Source of the DNA: an uncultured Collinsella sp.
GTDB taxonomy: Bacteria; Actinomycetota; Coriobacteriia; Coriobacteriales; Coriobacteriaceae
Assembly (NCBI GenBank): GCA_902495545.1
Contig: CABUXM010000022.1
Location: forward strand, 1-25,609
Reading direction: 5' to 3'
Length of the DNA stretch: 25,609 nucleotides
Part shown: piece by piece, positions 7,491 through 15,763 of the stretch
Numbering within the stretch: the stretch's first letter is position 1
Layout of the letters: each line of letters starts with the position of its first letter
Made by a program: the position numbers and the translations under genes
The notes under the pieces: model-generated
The model's database searches: none
Told to the model about the DNA's origin: nothing
What the model saw: the letters and a program-made list of their open reading frames with translations, nothing else

Positions 7491-8727
7491 TAATATAGGT
7501 ACGGTGCGGAAACTCCAGACCAGGGAACAGCTTGCTCGTCAGCTCGCAGAAATAACCGTCCGTCATGCTCGCGATATAATCCACTACGGCTTGATCCTTG
7601 TCGTTCTGCCAGGTATAGGTGCGATTGTAGTAGGAAAGCTGCTGCTCAATGCGCGAAATGTGATGCTTAAAGATGTAAGAGGACTCGTCACCTTCGTTTA
7701 TATCCTGCAGGCAACGGTCGTAGAGCTTTACGAACGCCTCGCGCAGCTCCACCTCGGAATCGCCTTCGATACCGCCCTTGCTATAGATCTTCTCGTAGTT
7801 CTCGCGCTTGGCTCGGCGGATTTCCTCAAACAGGTCCTCGCTCATCTCGATGCGCGGCTTGCCATAGCTGTGCTCGACGATATCGATGGAGGCATGCGTA
7901 AGGATCCAGCTGTTGTATGCACCGCCAAGGTCATCGTCAAAGGCGTCGGGTGACAGCAGGCCCGCCGCGATCGCATCCTGACGGTCACGACCGACGTAGG
8001 CAAGAATATCCGAGATGCGAACGACGCAGCCCTCGAGCGTCATGGGACGCAGGTGCTCAATCGCGCTATAGCCCGTGGCGATACAGTCCTCAACCGTCTG
8101 ATCGAACTGGTCAAAGGAGCCCATGTCCGAGAGCTCAAACACACGCTGCTCATATTCGCCGTTGTGGCATAGCACGCCATCGAGCGTCTGAAGCGACACG
8201 TTACGGCCGTACAGCGCATCGAGCACACGGACCGACTGCACGTTATGGAAAAAGTAACGACCCGTGCGCTCGTGGTAAATATCATTGAGGAATCGCTCAC
8301 CGGCATGGCCAAAGGGCGTGTGTCCCAAGTCGTGGCCCAGGCCAATCGCCTCGATCAGATCGCAGTTGAGCCCCAGGGCGCGACCGATATCGCGCGCAAT
8401 GCGCGAGACAAGCTGCACGTGCAAACCGCGGCGCGACAGATCATCATTGCTACGGAAGCTAAAGACCTGCGTTTTGCCTGCATAACGCGTGTACGCAGGA
8501 AGATGAAGAATCTTTTCGGTATCGCGCATAAATGCCGGACGCATAAGCGTGCCTTTGTCGGCAGCGCGATCAATACGACGAATGACCTGATCGTCGTTGC
8601 AACGATACGGGTTAACATAGCCCGAAGCACGATCGGTGGCAATGCGCTTGACAAGTTCGGGCGACAACGCCGAGGGAATACGGTCCATGCGCGCCTTAAT
8701 GACGGCCGTTTCTTGAATAGTTGCCAT
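7480..8727 (-). CDS. dgt: Deoxyguanosinetriphosphate triphosphohydrolase-like HD protein
   Basis: HD-superfamily phosphohydrolase of the dGTPase (Dgt) family, which cleaves dNTPs to the deoxynucleoside and triphosphate; substrate choice in such homologues varies. The 415-residue product has an N-terminal arginine-rich segment with the DRIxxxPAYTRYAGKTQVF-like region, His103 of the HD site, and the tandem motif HDLGHTPFGHAGE at residues 132-144. A downstream HNGEYEQR segment is typical of the family. The ATG at 8727 is preceded by AAGGAG at 6 nt, so the 9 codons further upstream are excluded. The prepilin peptidase gene ends 31 bp upstream, so the two may be cotranscribed. rarA follows. A nucleotide-pool enzyme next to a fork-repair ATPase is a sensible pairing, but no shared regulation is shown. 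Confidence 0.93.
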   Translation of the reverse strand: MATIQETAVIKARMDRIPSALSPELVKRIATDRASGYVNPYRCNDDQVIRRIDRAADKGTLMRPAFMRDTEKILHLPAYTRYAGKTQVFSFRSNDDLSRRGLHVQLVSRIARDIGRALGLNCDLIEAIGLGHDLGHTPFGHAGERFLNDIYHERTGRYFFHNVQSVRVLDALYGRNVSLQTLDGVLCHNGEYEQRVFELSDMGSFDQFDQTVEDCIATGYSAIEHLRPMTLEGCVVRISDILAYVGRDRQDAIAAGLLSPDAFDDDLGGAYNSWILTHASIDIVEHSYGKPRIEMSEDLFEEIRRAKRENYEKIYSKGGIEGDSEVELREAFVKLYDRCLQDINEGDESSYIFKHHISRIEQQLSYYNRTYTWQNDKDQAVVDYIASMTDGYFCELTSKLFPGLEFPHRTYINER

Positions 8728-8758
8728 GGCATGCTCCTTAAGAAGGATGCGCAATCGG

Positions 8759-9181
8759 TTACAAAGTGCAGCCCACGACCTCGATTATGGCAAAAATCGG
8801 CACTAAAAACGGGAGCAATGGCAGGGAGCGCGATTTTGTGAAGAGACAGGAGAGGGCCAGGGCCAGGAGTGCGACGGCAAATGCCACGATGCCACCCATA
8901 GGGTCGAGCGTGCAAAGCGCGAAGAGCGCCTTGGCATCCCCCATGCCGATGCCCGGGATTTGGCGAAGACGACGCCAGAGGGACTCAGTCAGCACGAGAG
9001 CAAGATACACAATGACGGCAAGACCCGCGTGGTCAAGCGCTGTGTTCAAACCGAGGTCGAGCCAAACACCCGCCAACGCCGCCACGGCACATGCGCCGGC
9101 AAGCCCATTGGGAAACCGTCGCTCTCGGGCATCAATTGCCATGCCGGCAAAGATGCAAATCCAAAACGGGATATAGACCAT
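8759..9181 (-). CDS. A24 family prepilin peptidase, short TadV/CpaA-like form
   Basis: Small polytopic membrane aspartic peptidase of 140 residues. The two catalytic aspartates of the A24 family are visible: Asp17 in the first loop (AIDARERRFPN) and Asp82 in GIGMGD (residues 77-82). About four to five hydrophobic segments surround them. The N-terminal methylase domain of PilD-type enzymes is absent, as in TadV/CpaA/FlaK forms. Such enzymes remove the leader peptide of type IV pilin-like precursors. No pilin, secretion ATPase or tad gene is in the window, so its substrates must be encoded elsewhere. The ATG at 9181 has a GAGGAGG ribosome binding site 7 nt upstream. The gene lies between the glycosyltransferase terminator and dgt. 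Confidence 0.85.
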   Translation of the reverse strand: MVYIPFWICIFAGMAIDARERRFPNGLAGACAVAALAGVWLDLGLNTALDHAGLAVIVYLALVLTESLWRRLRQIPGIGMGDAKALFALCTLDPMGGIVAFAVALLALALSCLFTKSRSLPLLPFLVPIFAIIEVVGCTL

Positions 9182-9212
9182 CGGACGCCTCCTCGAGCTG
9201 CATCGCAAAAGC

Positions 9213-9254
9213 AAAAACCACCACAAAGGTGCCTGTCCCCTTTGCGGTGGTTTT
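9213..9254 (-). terminator. Palindromic REP-like terminator after the glycosyltransferase gene
   Basis: Inverted repeat with 16-bp arms (9214-9229 and 9239-9254) and one G-U pair, followed by five T residues in the minus direction. It lies 8 bp beyond the glycosyltransferase stop. The core CAAAGGGGACAG...CCTTTGTGG is shared with the element at 16859-16898, in the same orientation relative to the gene it terminates. Confidence 0.85.
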
Positions 9255-9262
9255 GGTGGTGG

Positions 9263-10558
9263 TTATTTGGCGCCTTGCATGACCTCGTCAAGGGTAACGT
9301 TGACGGCGTGCTGCGTCGGCACCCAGTCGACCTTCAGGAACAACGCGGCCACCGTGATGGGGATATAGCTGAACATAAAGATCGGGAAGGTAAACAGGTT
9401 AGTCACCAGACGCCACTTTTGCGCGCAGTGAATGTGCTTGTACTCAAAGATAGTCGTGAGCAGCGCCAGGATAAAGAAGGTCTGATACATCATGGCGAAG
9501 GTCATAATGAGCGAAGCGGCGCACGCCTGCATCTCGACTTCGGTAGCCAAGAAACCATGCGAAAGGCCACCCACAATCAAGAACGTCGCATTAGCGAGCA
9601 TCGAGATCAGCGATAGCAGCATACCCGGGGCGATCGTCATGAACATGTCGTAGGCGGCAAATCGATGATAGCGGAACGTCGACTTGACCAGATGTTTGCC
9701 GTAGGTAAAGAACACCTGGTAAAAGCCCTTGGTCCAGCGCATACGCTGCTTCCAGGACGCCTTAAACGTCACGGGTTGCTCGTCAAAGAACTCCGCAGGC
9801 GCATAACCGATGCGAATGCCGTGAATGGCGCAGAACGTGGTGAACTGAATATCCTCGGTCAGCGTATGGAACTGCCAACCGTGCATGCCCTCGATAACGC
9901 TGGCGGAGATGAGGTAGCCCGAACCAGAGACAGCGCAAGAAGTCTTGCAGATGTTGCGCGCGTTATTGAGAAAGCGCGCCTCGCGCAGGTACCAAGTAGC
10001 ATTAGCTGCCGAGATCCACGAGCTGCCAAAATTCTTGGAGTTACGATAGCTCGTGACCACATGGAAGCCCTGGTCAAAGGCATCGTTCATCTTGGAGACG
10101 TAATCGCGGGAGATGACGTTATCGGCATCGAAGATAAAGTAGCCCTCAAACGTGTCGGGATACTCGTTGAGAATGCGATCGAAACCAAAGTCCATGACCC
10201 AGCTCTTGCCCTTTCGGGCCAGGTCATTGCGCTCGTAAACAATGGCACCGGCCTCGCGTGCGAGCTGCGCGGTGTTGTCGGTGCAGGCGTCGGCAACGAC
10301 AAAGACCTCGATAAGCTCGGACGGATAGTCCTGGTCCTTGATGGAGCGTACGAGATTGGCAATTACGGCTTCCTCGTTATGCGCAGCAATGAAGAAGGCA
10401 TAGCGGTGAAGTTTTTTGGCCTTGGGAGGCGCGACCTCGCCACGAAGAGCGCCAATGACAAAGAAGACCACCTGGTACAGAAAGCAGACCGCGAGCAGCG
10501 TGACAACAATCTGGTTGAAGATCACGATGGGTGTGTTGGTTTGTAAAAAGGCGAGCAT
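9263..10558 (-). CDS. Family 2 glycosyltransferase, processive (BcsA/HasA/IcaA-like)
   Basis: Membrane glycosyltransferase of 431 residues, expected to polymerise or extend an extracellular polysaccharide or glycolipid from a nucleotide sugar. An N-terminal membrane helix (about 10-38) precedes the GT-A catalytic domain. That domain shows AHNEE (59-63), the DAD metal-binding motif (144-146), the TED catalytic-base motif (234-236) and QRMRW (271-275), the QxxRW signature of processive GT2 enzymes. Four or so membrane segments follow in the C-terminal part. Start ATG 10558 has GGGAGC close upstream. The gene stands alone, with a candidate promoter upstream and a terminator after it, and no other polysaccharide gene is nearby. 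The sugar and product cannot be predicted from this sequence. Confidence 0.92.
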   Translation of the reverse strand: MLAFLQTNTPIVIFNQIVVTLLAVCFLYQVVFFVIGALRGEVAPPKAKKLHRYAFFIAAHNEEAVIANLVRSIKDQDYPSELIEVFVVADACTDNTAQLAREAGAIVYERNDLARKGKSWVMDFGFDRILNEYPDTFEGYFIFDADNVISRDYVSKMNDAFDQGFHVVTSYRNSKNFGSSWISAANATWYLREARFLNNARNICKTSCAVSGSGYLISASVIEGMHGWQFHTLTEDIQFTTFCAIHGIRIGYAPAEFFDEQPVTFKASWKQRMRWTKGFYQVFFTYGKHLVKSTFRYHRFAAYDMFMTIAPGMLLSLISMLANATFLIVGGLSHGFLATEVEMQACAASLIMTFAMMYQTFFILALLTTIFEYKHIHCAQKWRLVTNLFTFPIFMFSYIPITVAALFLKVDWVPTQHAVNVTLDEVMQGAK

Positions 10559-10593
10559 GCAGGCTCCCGAGAACGCGTTACGTAAACAACCGT

Positions 10594-10622
10594 ATATCTT
10601 ACCGCAGGCTTACCGAGTTCAA
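10594..10622 (-). promoter_or_regulatory. Candidate promoter of the glycosyltransferase gene
   Basis: On the minus strand TTGAAC (10617-10622) and AGATAT (10594-10599) are 17 bp apart, about 35 bp before the glycosyltransferase start and between it and the rluD stop. By-eye assignment. Confidence 0.35.
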
Positions 10623-10640
10623 GAAACCACCTAATACTGG

Positions 10641-11654
10641 CTAGGCTTCGAGCAGACCGAGCTGCGGAACGATTTCGTCGCCGGCAGCGGTGCGGCCAAG
10701 CGAGCGCGGGGCCAGGTCGTCAAAAACCGCGGCGAGATCCCACGGTAGCTCGTCGCGGCACTCAATGCGCTCCCCCGTCACGGGATGGTCGAATGCAACA
10801 CGCCAGGAATGAAGGAATTGCCTGGTCAGACCCTGATCGGCGCGTGCATCGCACTTGCCGTAGAGCGGATCGCCCACGCAGGCGTGGTTGATATGGCGCA
10901 TATGCACGCGAATCTGATGTGTGCGGCCCGTAAACAGGTGGCACTCGACGAGCGTATAGCCGTCGTCAAAACGCGTGGAATCGAAGCGCTCGAGGACCTT
11001 AAAGGTCGTAATGGCCTGGCGCGCGAAAGGATCGTCCGAAACCGCCATCTTGACACGGTCACGCGTAGAACGGGCAATGCCGGTGTTAATGGTGCCCTCA
11101 TCCATAGCGATATGTCCGTGAACGAGCGTGATATAGCGACGATCGAGCGTGCGTGTGCGAATGAGATTTTGGAGCGCGCGCTGCGTGTCGTCGTCTTTTG
11201 CCGCAAGCATGAGGCCCGAGGTATCGCGATCTAAACGATGCACGATGCCGGGGCGGTCCTCACCCTGCACGGTACCAAGATGGTCGATGCCGCAGTGGTA
11301 GACCAGGGCGTTCGCAAGGGTGCCGCTCTCGTGACCATGGGCGGGATGGCACACCAGGCCGCGCTGCTTGGAGAGCACGATGAGGTAGTCGTCCTCGTAA
11401 CGGATATCGAGGGGGATGGCCTCGGGAATCACATCAGTGGGATCATGCGGCTCGGGCAGGTCGACCGAGATGCGGTCACCGGAGCGCACAGCATATTTTT
11501 TTGATAGGCAGGTCTCGCCGTTCACGATTACGGCGCCGCCCTCGATCAGATGCGCGCAGGCAGAGCGCGTGGGGCAGCCGTCGTTGGCACCCAGAAAGGC
11601 GTCGAGACGCTGGCCAGAGCAATCGTCGGCAACAAGAATATGGATGTCGGCCAT
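10641..11654 (-). CDS. rluD: RluA/RluD family 23S rRNA pseudouridine synthase
   Basis: Isomerises uridines to pseudouridine in large-subunit rRNA; which positions are modified is not readable from sequence. The 337-residue protein has an N-terminal S4 RNA-binding domain (about residues 15-65, including GGAVIVNG) and a PseudoU_synth_2 catalytic domain. The catalytic motif HRLDRDTSG is at residues 139-147 (predicted nucleophile Asp142), and a conserved RTHQIRVH motif follows. The ATG at 11654 shares its A with the TAA stop of lspA (TAATG), indicating translational coupling. The lspA-rluD order is common in bacteria, which supports the RluD-like assignment over RluA or RluC. The Lys/Arg after HRLD is Arg here, an ordinary variation. 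Confidence 0.92.
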   Translation of the reverse strand: MADIHILVADDCSGQRLDAFLGANDGCPTRSACAHLIEGGAVIVNGETCLSKKYAVRSGDRISVDLPEPHDPTDVIPEAIPLDIRYEDDYLIVLSKQRGLVCHPAHGHESGTLANALVYHCGIDHLGTVQGEDRPGIVHRLDRDTSGLMLAAKDDDTQRALQNLIRTRTLDRRYITLVHGHIAMDEGTINTGIARSTRDRVKMAVSDDPFARQAITTFKVLERFDSTRFDDGYTLVECHLFTGRTHQIRVHMRHINHACVGDPLYGKCDARADQGLTRQFLHSWRVAFDHPVTGERIECRDELPWDLAAVFDDLAPRSLGRTAAGDEIVPQLGLLEA

Positions 11655-12253
11655 TAACGCTCATTCCTTTCGCGAATCTTGCGGGCACGCTCCCCACGCT
11701 GCTTGGCTTTGCGCTTGGCGCGGGCCTCATCACGGGCATTGAGCTCGGCAGTCGCATCGACTTCGCGGGCCGCAGGGCTCAAGAACATGTAGCCGATGAG
11801 GGCAAGCACAACGCCTACGGTGATGCCGATATCGGCCACGTTAAAGACGGGAAAGTCGATGAAGGTGGTGGCAATAAAATCGGTCACAAAGCCAAAAGCC
11901 AGGCGATCGATCGCGTTGCCAATGGCGCCACCCACGACCATAGCCATGCCCACAACCTCCAAGCGAGCAAGCTGGGGCGTGCGAAGCAAGTACACGGCAA
12001 TGGCGACAATGACCGCAAGCGCCAGCAAAGCGAACGCAACGCCATGCCCCTCGCCCATGCTAAAGGCAGCACCGATATTACGGACAAACATAAAGTCAAT
12101 GACACCGGGGATGACGGTCACATGCAAAGCGTCGCCCACGGCACGAACCGCAAGCTTGGTCAGCTGGTCAAGAAGCAGCACAACCAGCGCCACCCCACCA
12201 GCAACACCCAACCGCCAACGCAAAGGCGGCGTCATACCCCCAGCACGACCCAA
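11654..12253 (-). CDS. lspA: Lipoprotein signal peptidase II
   Basis: Polytopic aspartic protease that removes signal peptides from prolipoproteins after diacylglyceryl transfer. Four membrane helices are apparent (about residues 17-36, 70-90, 98-116, 139-160). The family motifs are clear: LLLDQLTK near residue 30, RNIGAAFS, GNAIDR with catalytic Asp116, and FNVAD with catalytic Asp141. I chose the TTG at 12253 because AGGGG lies 6 nt upstream. The ATG at 12235 is an alternative that removes six residues, but its only purine tract is too close. The C-terminal 40 residues form a strongly basic tail (ARAKRKAKQRGERARKIR), longer than in most LspA proteins. The stop overlaps the rluD start by one base. 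Confidence 0.93.
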   Translation of the reverse strand: MGRAGGMTPPLRWRLGVAGGVALVVLLLDQLTKLAVRAVGDALHVTVIPGVIDFMFVRNIGAAFSMGEGHGVAFALLALAVIVAIAVYLLRTPQLARLEVVGMAMVVGGAIGNAIDRLAFGFVTDFIATTFIDFPVFNVADIGITVGVVLALIGYMFLSPAAREVDATAELNARDEARAKRKAKQRGERARKIRERNER

Positions 12254-12372
12254 ATCAATCCCCTACCCTCAAGAACATCGAATTCCGTTTAACGCAATTA
12301 ACCATCTTATATTGCCACACGCAGAGCGCACGACATATTCGCTAACGCCAGATAAATAACCAGCATAAAAAG

Positions 12373-12405
12373 AAAGCGGCATTCCGAAAAACAGAATGCC
12401 GCTTT
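12373..12405 (-). terminator. Intrinsic terminator of ileS
   Basis: A perfect 12-bp stem (12373-12384 with 12394-12405) with a 9-nt A-rich loop, about 70 bp beyond the ileS stop. The flank in the minus direction is T-rich (12366-12371). It separates ileS from lspA. The rest of 12254-12475 should contain the lspA promoter, but no convincing hexamer pair was found. Confidence 0.88.
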
Positions 12406-12475
12406 TATTCAGCGGAGCAAATGGGCCGAAGGCGTCCAAATTCTCCCAATAACTAAAATGCCGAGTTACTGTGCC

Positions 12476-15277
12476 TTAAAGGGCATTCGCGCAGCGCTTG
12501 CAGATATGCGCGTGGCCGTTGTACTCGCCGACGGTGGTGCGGTAGTTCCAGCAACGGTCGCAGCACTCGCCCTCGGCTGCCTCGATGGCAACGGAGAGTT
12601 CCTCGCCCTGAGTCAGCTCAACATCGGAAACGATGTAGAACTCGGCCAGGTCGACGGCCTTATCACCGGTCAGCAGCGCGTACATCTCGGCGGGAACGAC
12701 CGCCTTGACGCGGACCTGCTGGCTCTTGGTGAAGGTACCGGCGGAGCGGGCATCCTCAAGGGCCTTGGTCACGGCGCTACGGAGCTCGAGTGAAGCCTCG
12801 AGCACGCCCTCAAACTCATTGGCCTCGTCGAACGTGATGGGCGACTTGTACCAATCGAGCAGCGCGGCATACTTCTGGTGATCGACGCAGCCGGCGGGCG
12901 CATAGGCCATGGCCTCGTCAACCGTGTAGGACAGGATCGGCTGAAGGTCGCGCATGAGCATCGAGAAGAGCTCGGCCAGCACGGTCTGGGCGCTGCGGCG
13001 CTCGAGCGAGCCGGGCTTCTCACAGTACAGACGGTCCTTCAGGGCGTCGAGATACACGTTGGAGAGCTCGGTAACCACGAAGTCGTAGAGCGCACGGTAA
13101 GCGCGCGGGAACTCGTAGCAAGAGTAAGCGTCGTCGACCTCGGCCTGGACCTGGGTCAGACGGGCAACCATGAGCTTGTCGAGCGGCAACAGGTCGGCAA
13201 AGGCGACGCCGTCGGTCTCGGGCTCAAACTGGCCCTCGAGCTCGGAGAGCAGGAAGCGCAGCGTGTTGCGGAAACGACGGTAGGCATCGGACGTACGAGC
13301 GAGGATCTCGTGGTCGATGGAAACGTCGGAGCTGGTATCGACAGATGCAACCCACAGACGGATGATGTCGGCACCCATCTCGTCACAGACCTTGTTGGGG
13401 TCGATGACGTTACCGAGCGACTTGGACATCTTGCGGCCCTGGCCGTCGAGCGTGAAGCCCTGCGAGACGACCGCCTTATACGGAGCGTGGCCGTTGGCGC
13501 CCACCGAGGTGAGCAGCGAGCTCTGGAACCAACCGCGGTGCTGGTCGGAGCCCTCGAGATACACGTCCGCCGGATACTCCAGCTCGGGGCGATACTCGCA
13601 GACGGCCTTCCAGGAGACGCCGGAGTCCCACCACACGTCGAGGATGTCCTTATCGGCCTTGAGGTGATGGCCGCCGCACTTGGGGCAGACGCAGGCCTCG
13701 CCCAGGTAGCTCTCGGGAGCGTCGGTGAACCAGGCGTCGGAGCCCTTCTCGTGGAAGAGCTTGATGACGGCGTCGAGAGTAGCGTCGTTCATGACCTTCT
13801 CGCCGCAGTCGGCGCAGATGTAGCTGGGGATAGGCACGCCCCAGTTGCGCTGACGGCTGATGCACCAGTCGGGGCGCTGCTCGACCATGGCGCCAATGCG
13901 GTTAGCCGCGTGGGCCGGATACCACTTGACGTTCTCGCGGACCTCTTTGCCAGCCTGCTCGCGCAAACCGGTCTTGTCCATCGAGACAAACCACTGGTCG
14001 GTAGCACGGAAGAGCACCGGATGCTTGCAGCGCCAGCAGTGCGGATAGCTGTGCGTGATCTTCTTCTCGAGGACCAGGGTGCCACGCTCGCGCAGGAACT
14101 CGATGATGTGCGGGTTGGCCTCATCGGTGTCCATACCGCTGAAGGGGCCACCGGTACCAAACTCCTCGCCGGTGTAGAACTTGCCGTCGTCATCGACCGG
14201 CATGCAGATGTCGGTAATGCCCTCCTTGAGGCAGGCAAAGTAGTCGTCGACGCCGTGGCCGGGCGAGTTGTGGACGATACCGGTACCGTCATCGACACCG
14301 ACGTAATCGGCCAGCAGCGCCACGCCCTCAACACCGTCAAAGATCGGCTGCTTGTAGTGGATGTGGTGGAAGGTCTCGGCGGGAACCACATAGGGCTTAC
14401 CGTCGACCATAACCGGGGTGTACTCCCAACCAAACTCCTCGCAGCACTTGGGAGCCAGGTCCTCGAGCATGACCTCGGCACGACCATCGTGCTCAACGGC
14501 GACGTAGGCGGCGCCGGGCTTAAGGGAAACAGCCTGGTCGGAGGGGATGGTCCACGGCGTGGTCGTCCAGATGATAAAGTCAACCGGGCCGTCGAAGTTC
14601 TCGAGGCCGGCGGGCTTGGAGGTCATCTCAAAGCGCACGAAGATGGACGGGCTCGTCTCGTCGGAGTACTCAATCTCGGCCTCAGCAAGTGCGGTATGGC
14701 AGTGCTTGCACCAGTGGACGGGCTTGTGGCCGCGATAGATCATGCCCTTGTCGAACATGGCCTTGAAAACCTCGATGTCGGCGGCGTCATGCTGGTGATA
14801 GAGCGTCAGATAGGGGTTGTCCCAATCGCCGAGCACGCCCAGGCGACGGAAGCCAGCCTTCTGCAGCTCGATGTTCTCGACAGCGAACTTGTTGCAAAGC
14901 TCGCGGATCTTAGCCGTGGAGGTCTGGTTGAACTTCTCGGTGCCGAGCTTCTCCTCGACCTTATGCTCGATCGGCTGGCCATGGCAGTCCCAACCGGGGA
15001 CATAGGGAACCTCATAGCCCTGCATCATCCAGTAACGGTTGATCATGTCCTTGGAGATCTTGTTCATGGCGTGGCCGATGTGGATCGGGCCGTTGGCGTA
15101 CGGAGGGCCGTCGTGCAGCACGAACTTCTTGTGACCCTCGTTCTTCTTCAGAACCTGCTCGTAGACCTTGTTGTCCTGCCAGTCCTTGAGTCGCTTGGGC
15201 TCGGACTTGGAAAGACCGGCACGCATGGGAAAACCGGTCTTGGGCAGATTCATCGTCTGCTTGTACTCGTTTGCCAC
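12476..15277 (-). CDS. ileS: Isoleucine--tRNA ligase
   Basis: Class I aminoacyl-tRNA synthetase charging tRNA-Ile and editing valine. The 933-residue product shows GPPYANGPIHIGH (HIGH motif near residue 62), the large CP1 editing insert, the CISRQRNWGVPIP stretch, KMSKS at 616-620, an anticodon-binding helical domain, and a C-terminal zinc ribbon with cysteines at about 906, 909, 926 and 929. I chose the GTG at 15277 because AAAGGGG lies 4-5 nt upstream and the open frame before it belongs to the T-box leader. MNLPKTGF eight codons later is a less likely start. Expression should be controlled by the T-box riboswitch upstream, which carries an AUC specifier. This is the bacterial type with a normal KMSKS, so it is probably mupirocin-sensitive (inference). 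Confidence 0.98.
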   Translation of the reverse strand: MANEYKQTMNLPKTGFPMRAGLSKSEPKRLKDWQDNKVYEQVLKKNEGHKKFVLHDGPPYANGPIHIGHAMNKISKDMINRYWMMQGYEVPYVPGWDCHGQPIEHKVEEKLGTEKFNQTSTAKIRELCNKFAVENIELQKAGFRRLGVLGDWDNPYLTLYHQHDAADIEVFKAMFDKGMIYRGHKPVHWCKHCHTALAEAEIEYSDETSPSIFVRFEMTSKPAGLENFDGPVDFIIWTTTPWTIPSDQAVSLKPGAAYVAVEHDGRAEVMLEDLAPKCCEEFGWEYTPVMVDGKPYVVPAETFHHIHYKQPIFDGVEGVALLADYVGVDDGTGIVHNSPGHGVDDYFACLKEGITDICMPVDDDGKFYTGEEFGTGGPFSGMDTDEANPHIIEFLRERGTLVLEKKITHSYPHCWRCKHPVLFRATDQWFVSMDKTGLREQAGKEVRENVKWYPAHAANRIGAMVEQRPDWCISRQRNWGVPIPSYICADCGEKVMNDATLDAVIKLFHEKGSDAWFTDAPESYLGEACVCPKCGGHHLKADKDILDVWWDSGVSWKAVCEYRPELEYPADVYLEGSDQHRGWFQSSLLTSVGANGHAPYKAVVSQGFTLDGQGRKMSKSLGNVIDPNKVCDEMGADIIRLWVASVDTSSDVSIDHEILARTSDAYRRFRNTLRFLLSELEGQFEPETDGVAFADLLPLDKLMVARLTQVQAEVDDAYSCYEFPRAYRALYDFVVTELSNVYLDALKDRLYCEKPGSLERRSAQTVLAELFSMLMRDLQPILSYTVDEAMAYAPAGCVDHQKYAALLDWYKSPITFDEANEFEGVLEASLELRSAVTKALEDARSAGTFTKSQQVRVKAVVPAEMYALLTGDKAVDLAEFYIVSDVELTQGEELSVAIEAAEGECCDRCWNYRTTVGEYNGHAHICKRCANAL

Positions 15278-15320
15278 GGTACCCCTTTCATGTCGTGGGC
15301 GCGCACGCCCGTTGGGCACC

Positions 15321-15617
15321 AAAAAAGCGCCCGTCCCTACAAGCTGGGACGAAGCGCCACAAAACGGACTGTACGCCCGCAAAAGCTCTTCGTTTAACCA
15401 CCCAGCTTAGATGCCCTCGCCCGCGTATTCGCGCGCTCGCATCCGTTACTCGGCTGGCCTGTATCGACGACCATCTCGGCGATATCTACTAAGACGAGCC
15501 TGTGCGACGCGTCCGTTGGGACCGCAGCTCCGGGGTGATTTTCATCGGTCGCATGCACGGGTTCTCAGCGCTCCCCGCTCTCTGTAACATGCGGACGGCC
15601 GACTACTCGTCCCCATC
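15321..15617 (-). promoter_or_regulatory. T-box riboswitch (tRNA-Ile) of ileS, short Stem I with terminator
   Basis: Transcribed leader that senses uncharged tRNA-Ile. Stem I appears very short: base helix GGGG (15611-15614) with CCCC (15532-15535), specifier loop with AGTA (15604-15607) and specifier codon ATC (15537-15539), and a GA motif ACAGAGAG (15578-15585). The antiterminator pairs AAGCTGGG (15401-15408) with CCCAGCTT (15341-15348), and ACGAAG (15388-15393) with CTTCGT (15349-15354). These enclose the bulge TGGTTAA (15394-15400), whose TGGT matches the ACCA end expected of tRNA-Ile. The alternative structure is an intrinsic terminator: stem 15346-15357 with 15327-15337, then six T residues (15321-15326). 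The core layout resembles actinobacterial ileS T-boxes, but those usually act on translation. Confidence 0.92.
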
Positions 15618-15620
15618 AAC

Positions 15621-15763
15621 GCTTATGCGGAGTATGCTAGCACGTTCCGCGCCGGCGAAAAACCCTCAACACTGGTTTTATACGTTCGAAATTTCTCGCG
15701 GCTGTGGACCTTCTCTTGGAGCAAAATACCTGAAAGCACTTTATCGAACGAAAGAAGGTTGCT
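15621..15763. promoter_or_regulatory. Divergent intergenic region, ileS leader / dehydrogenase
   Basis: About 140 bp between the 5' end of the T-box and the plus-strand dehydrogenase start, which must hold both promoters. For ileS, TAGCAT (15634-15639) or CATACT (15631-15636) on the minus strand are possible -10 elements without a good -35. For the dehydrogenase, TTGGAG (15716-15721) and TTTATC (15740-15745), 18 bp apart, are a weak plus-strand candidate. No reading frame here looks like a gene. Confidence 0.4.

Noticed and set aside
15280..15320. Small hairpins between the T-box terminator and the ileS start as a second terminator or a ribosome-binding-site sequestering element
   Set aside because: The GCCC/GGGC and GGGCG/CGCCC stems do not include the AAAGGGG site and have no T-tract, so no clear function can be assigned.
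12878..15397. Long plus-strand open frame opposite ileS (839 codons)
   Set aside because: Antisense shadow of ileS and its leader; low-complexity Val/Leu/Gly/Asp translation with no domain.
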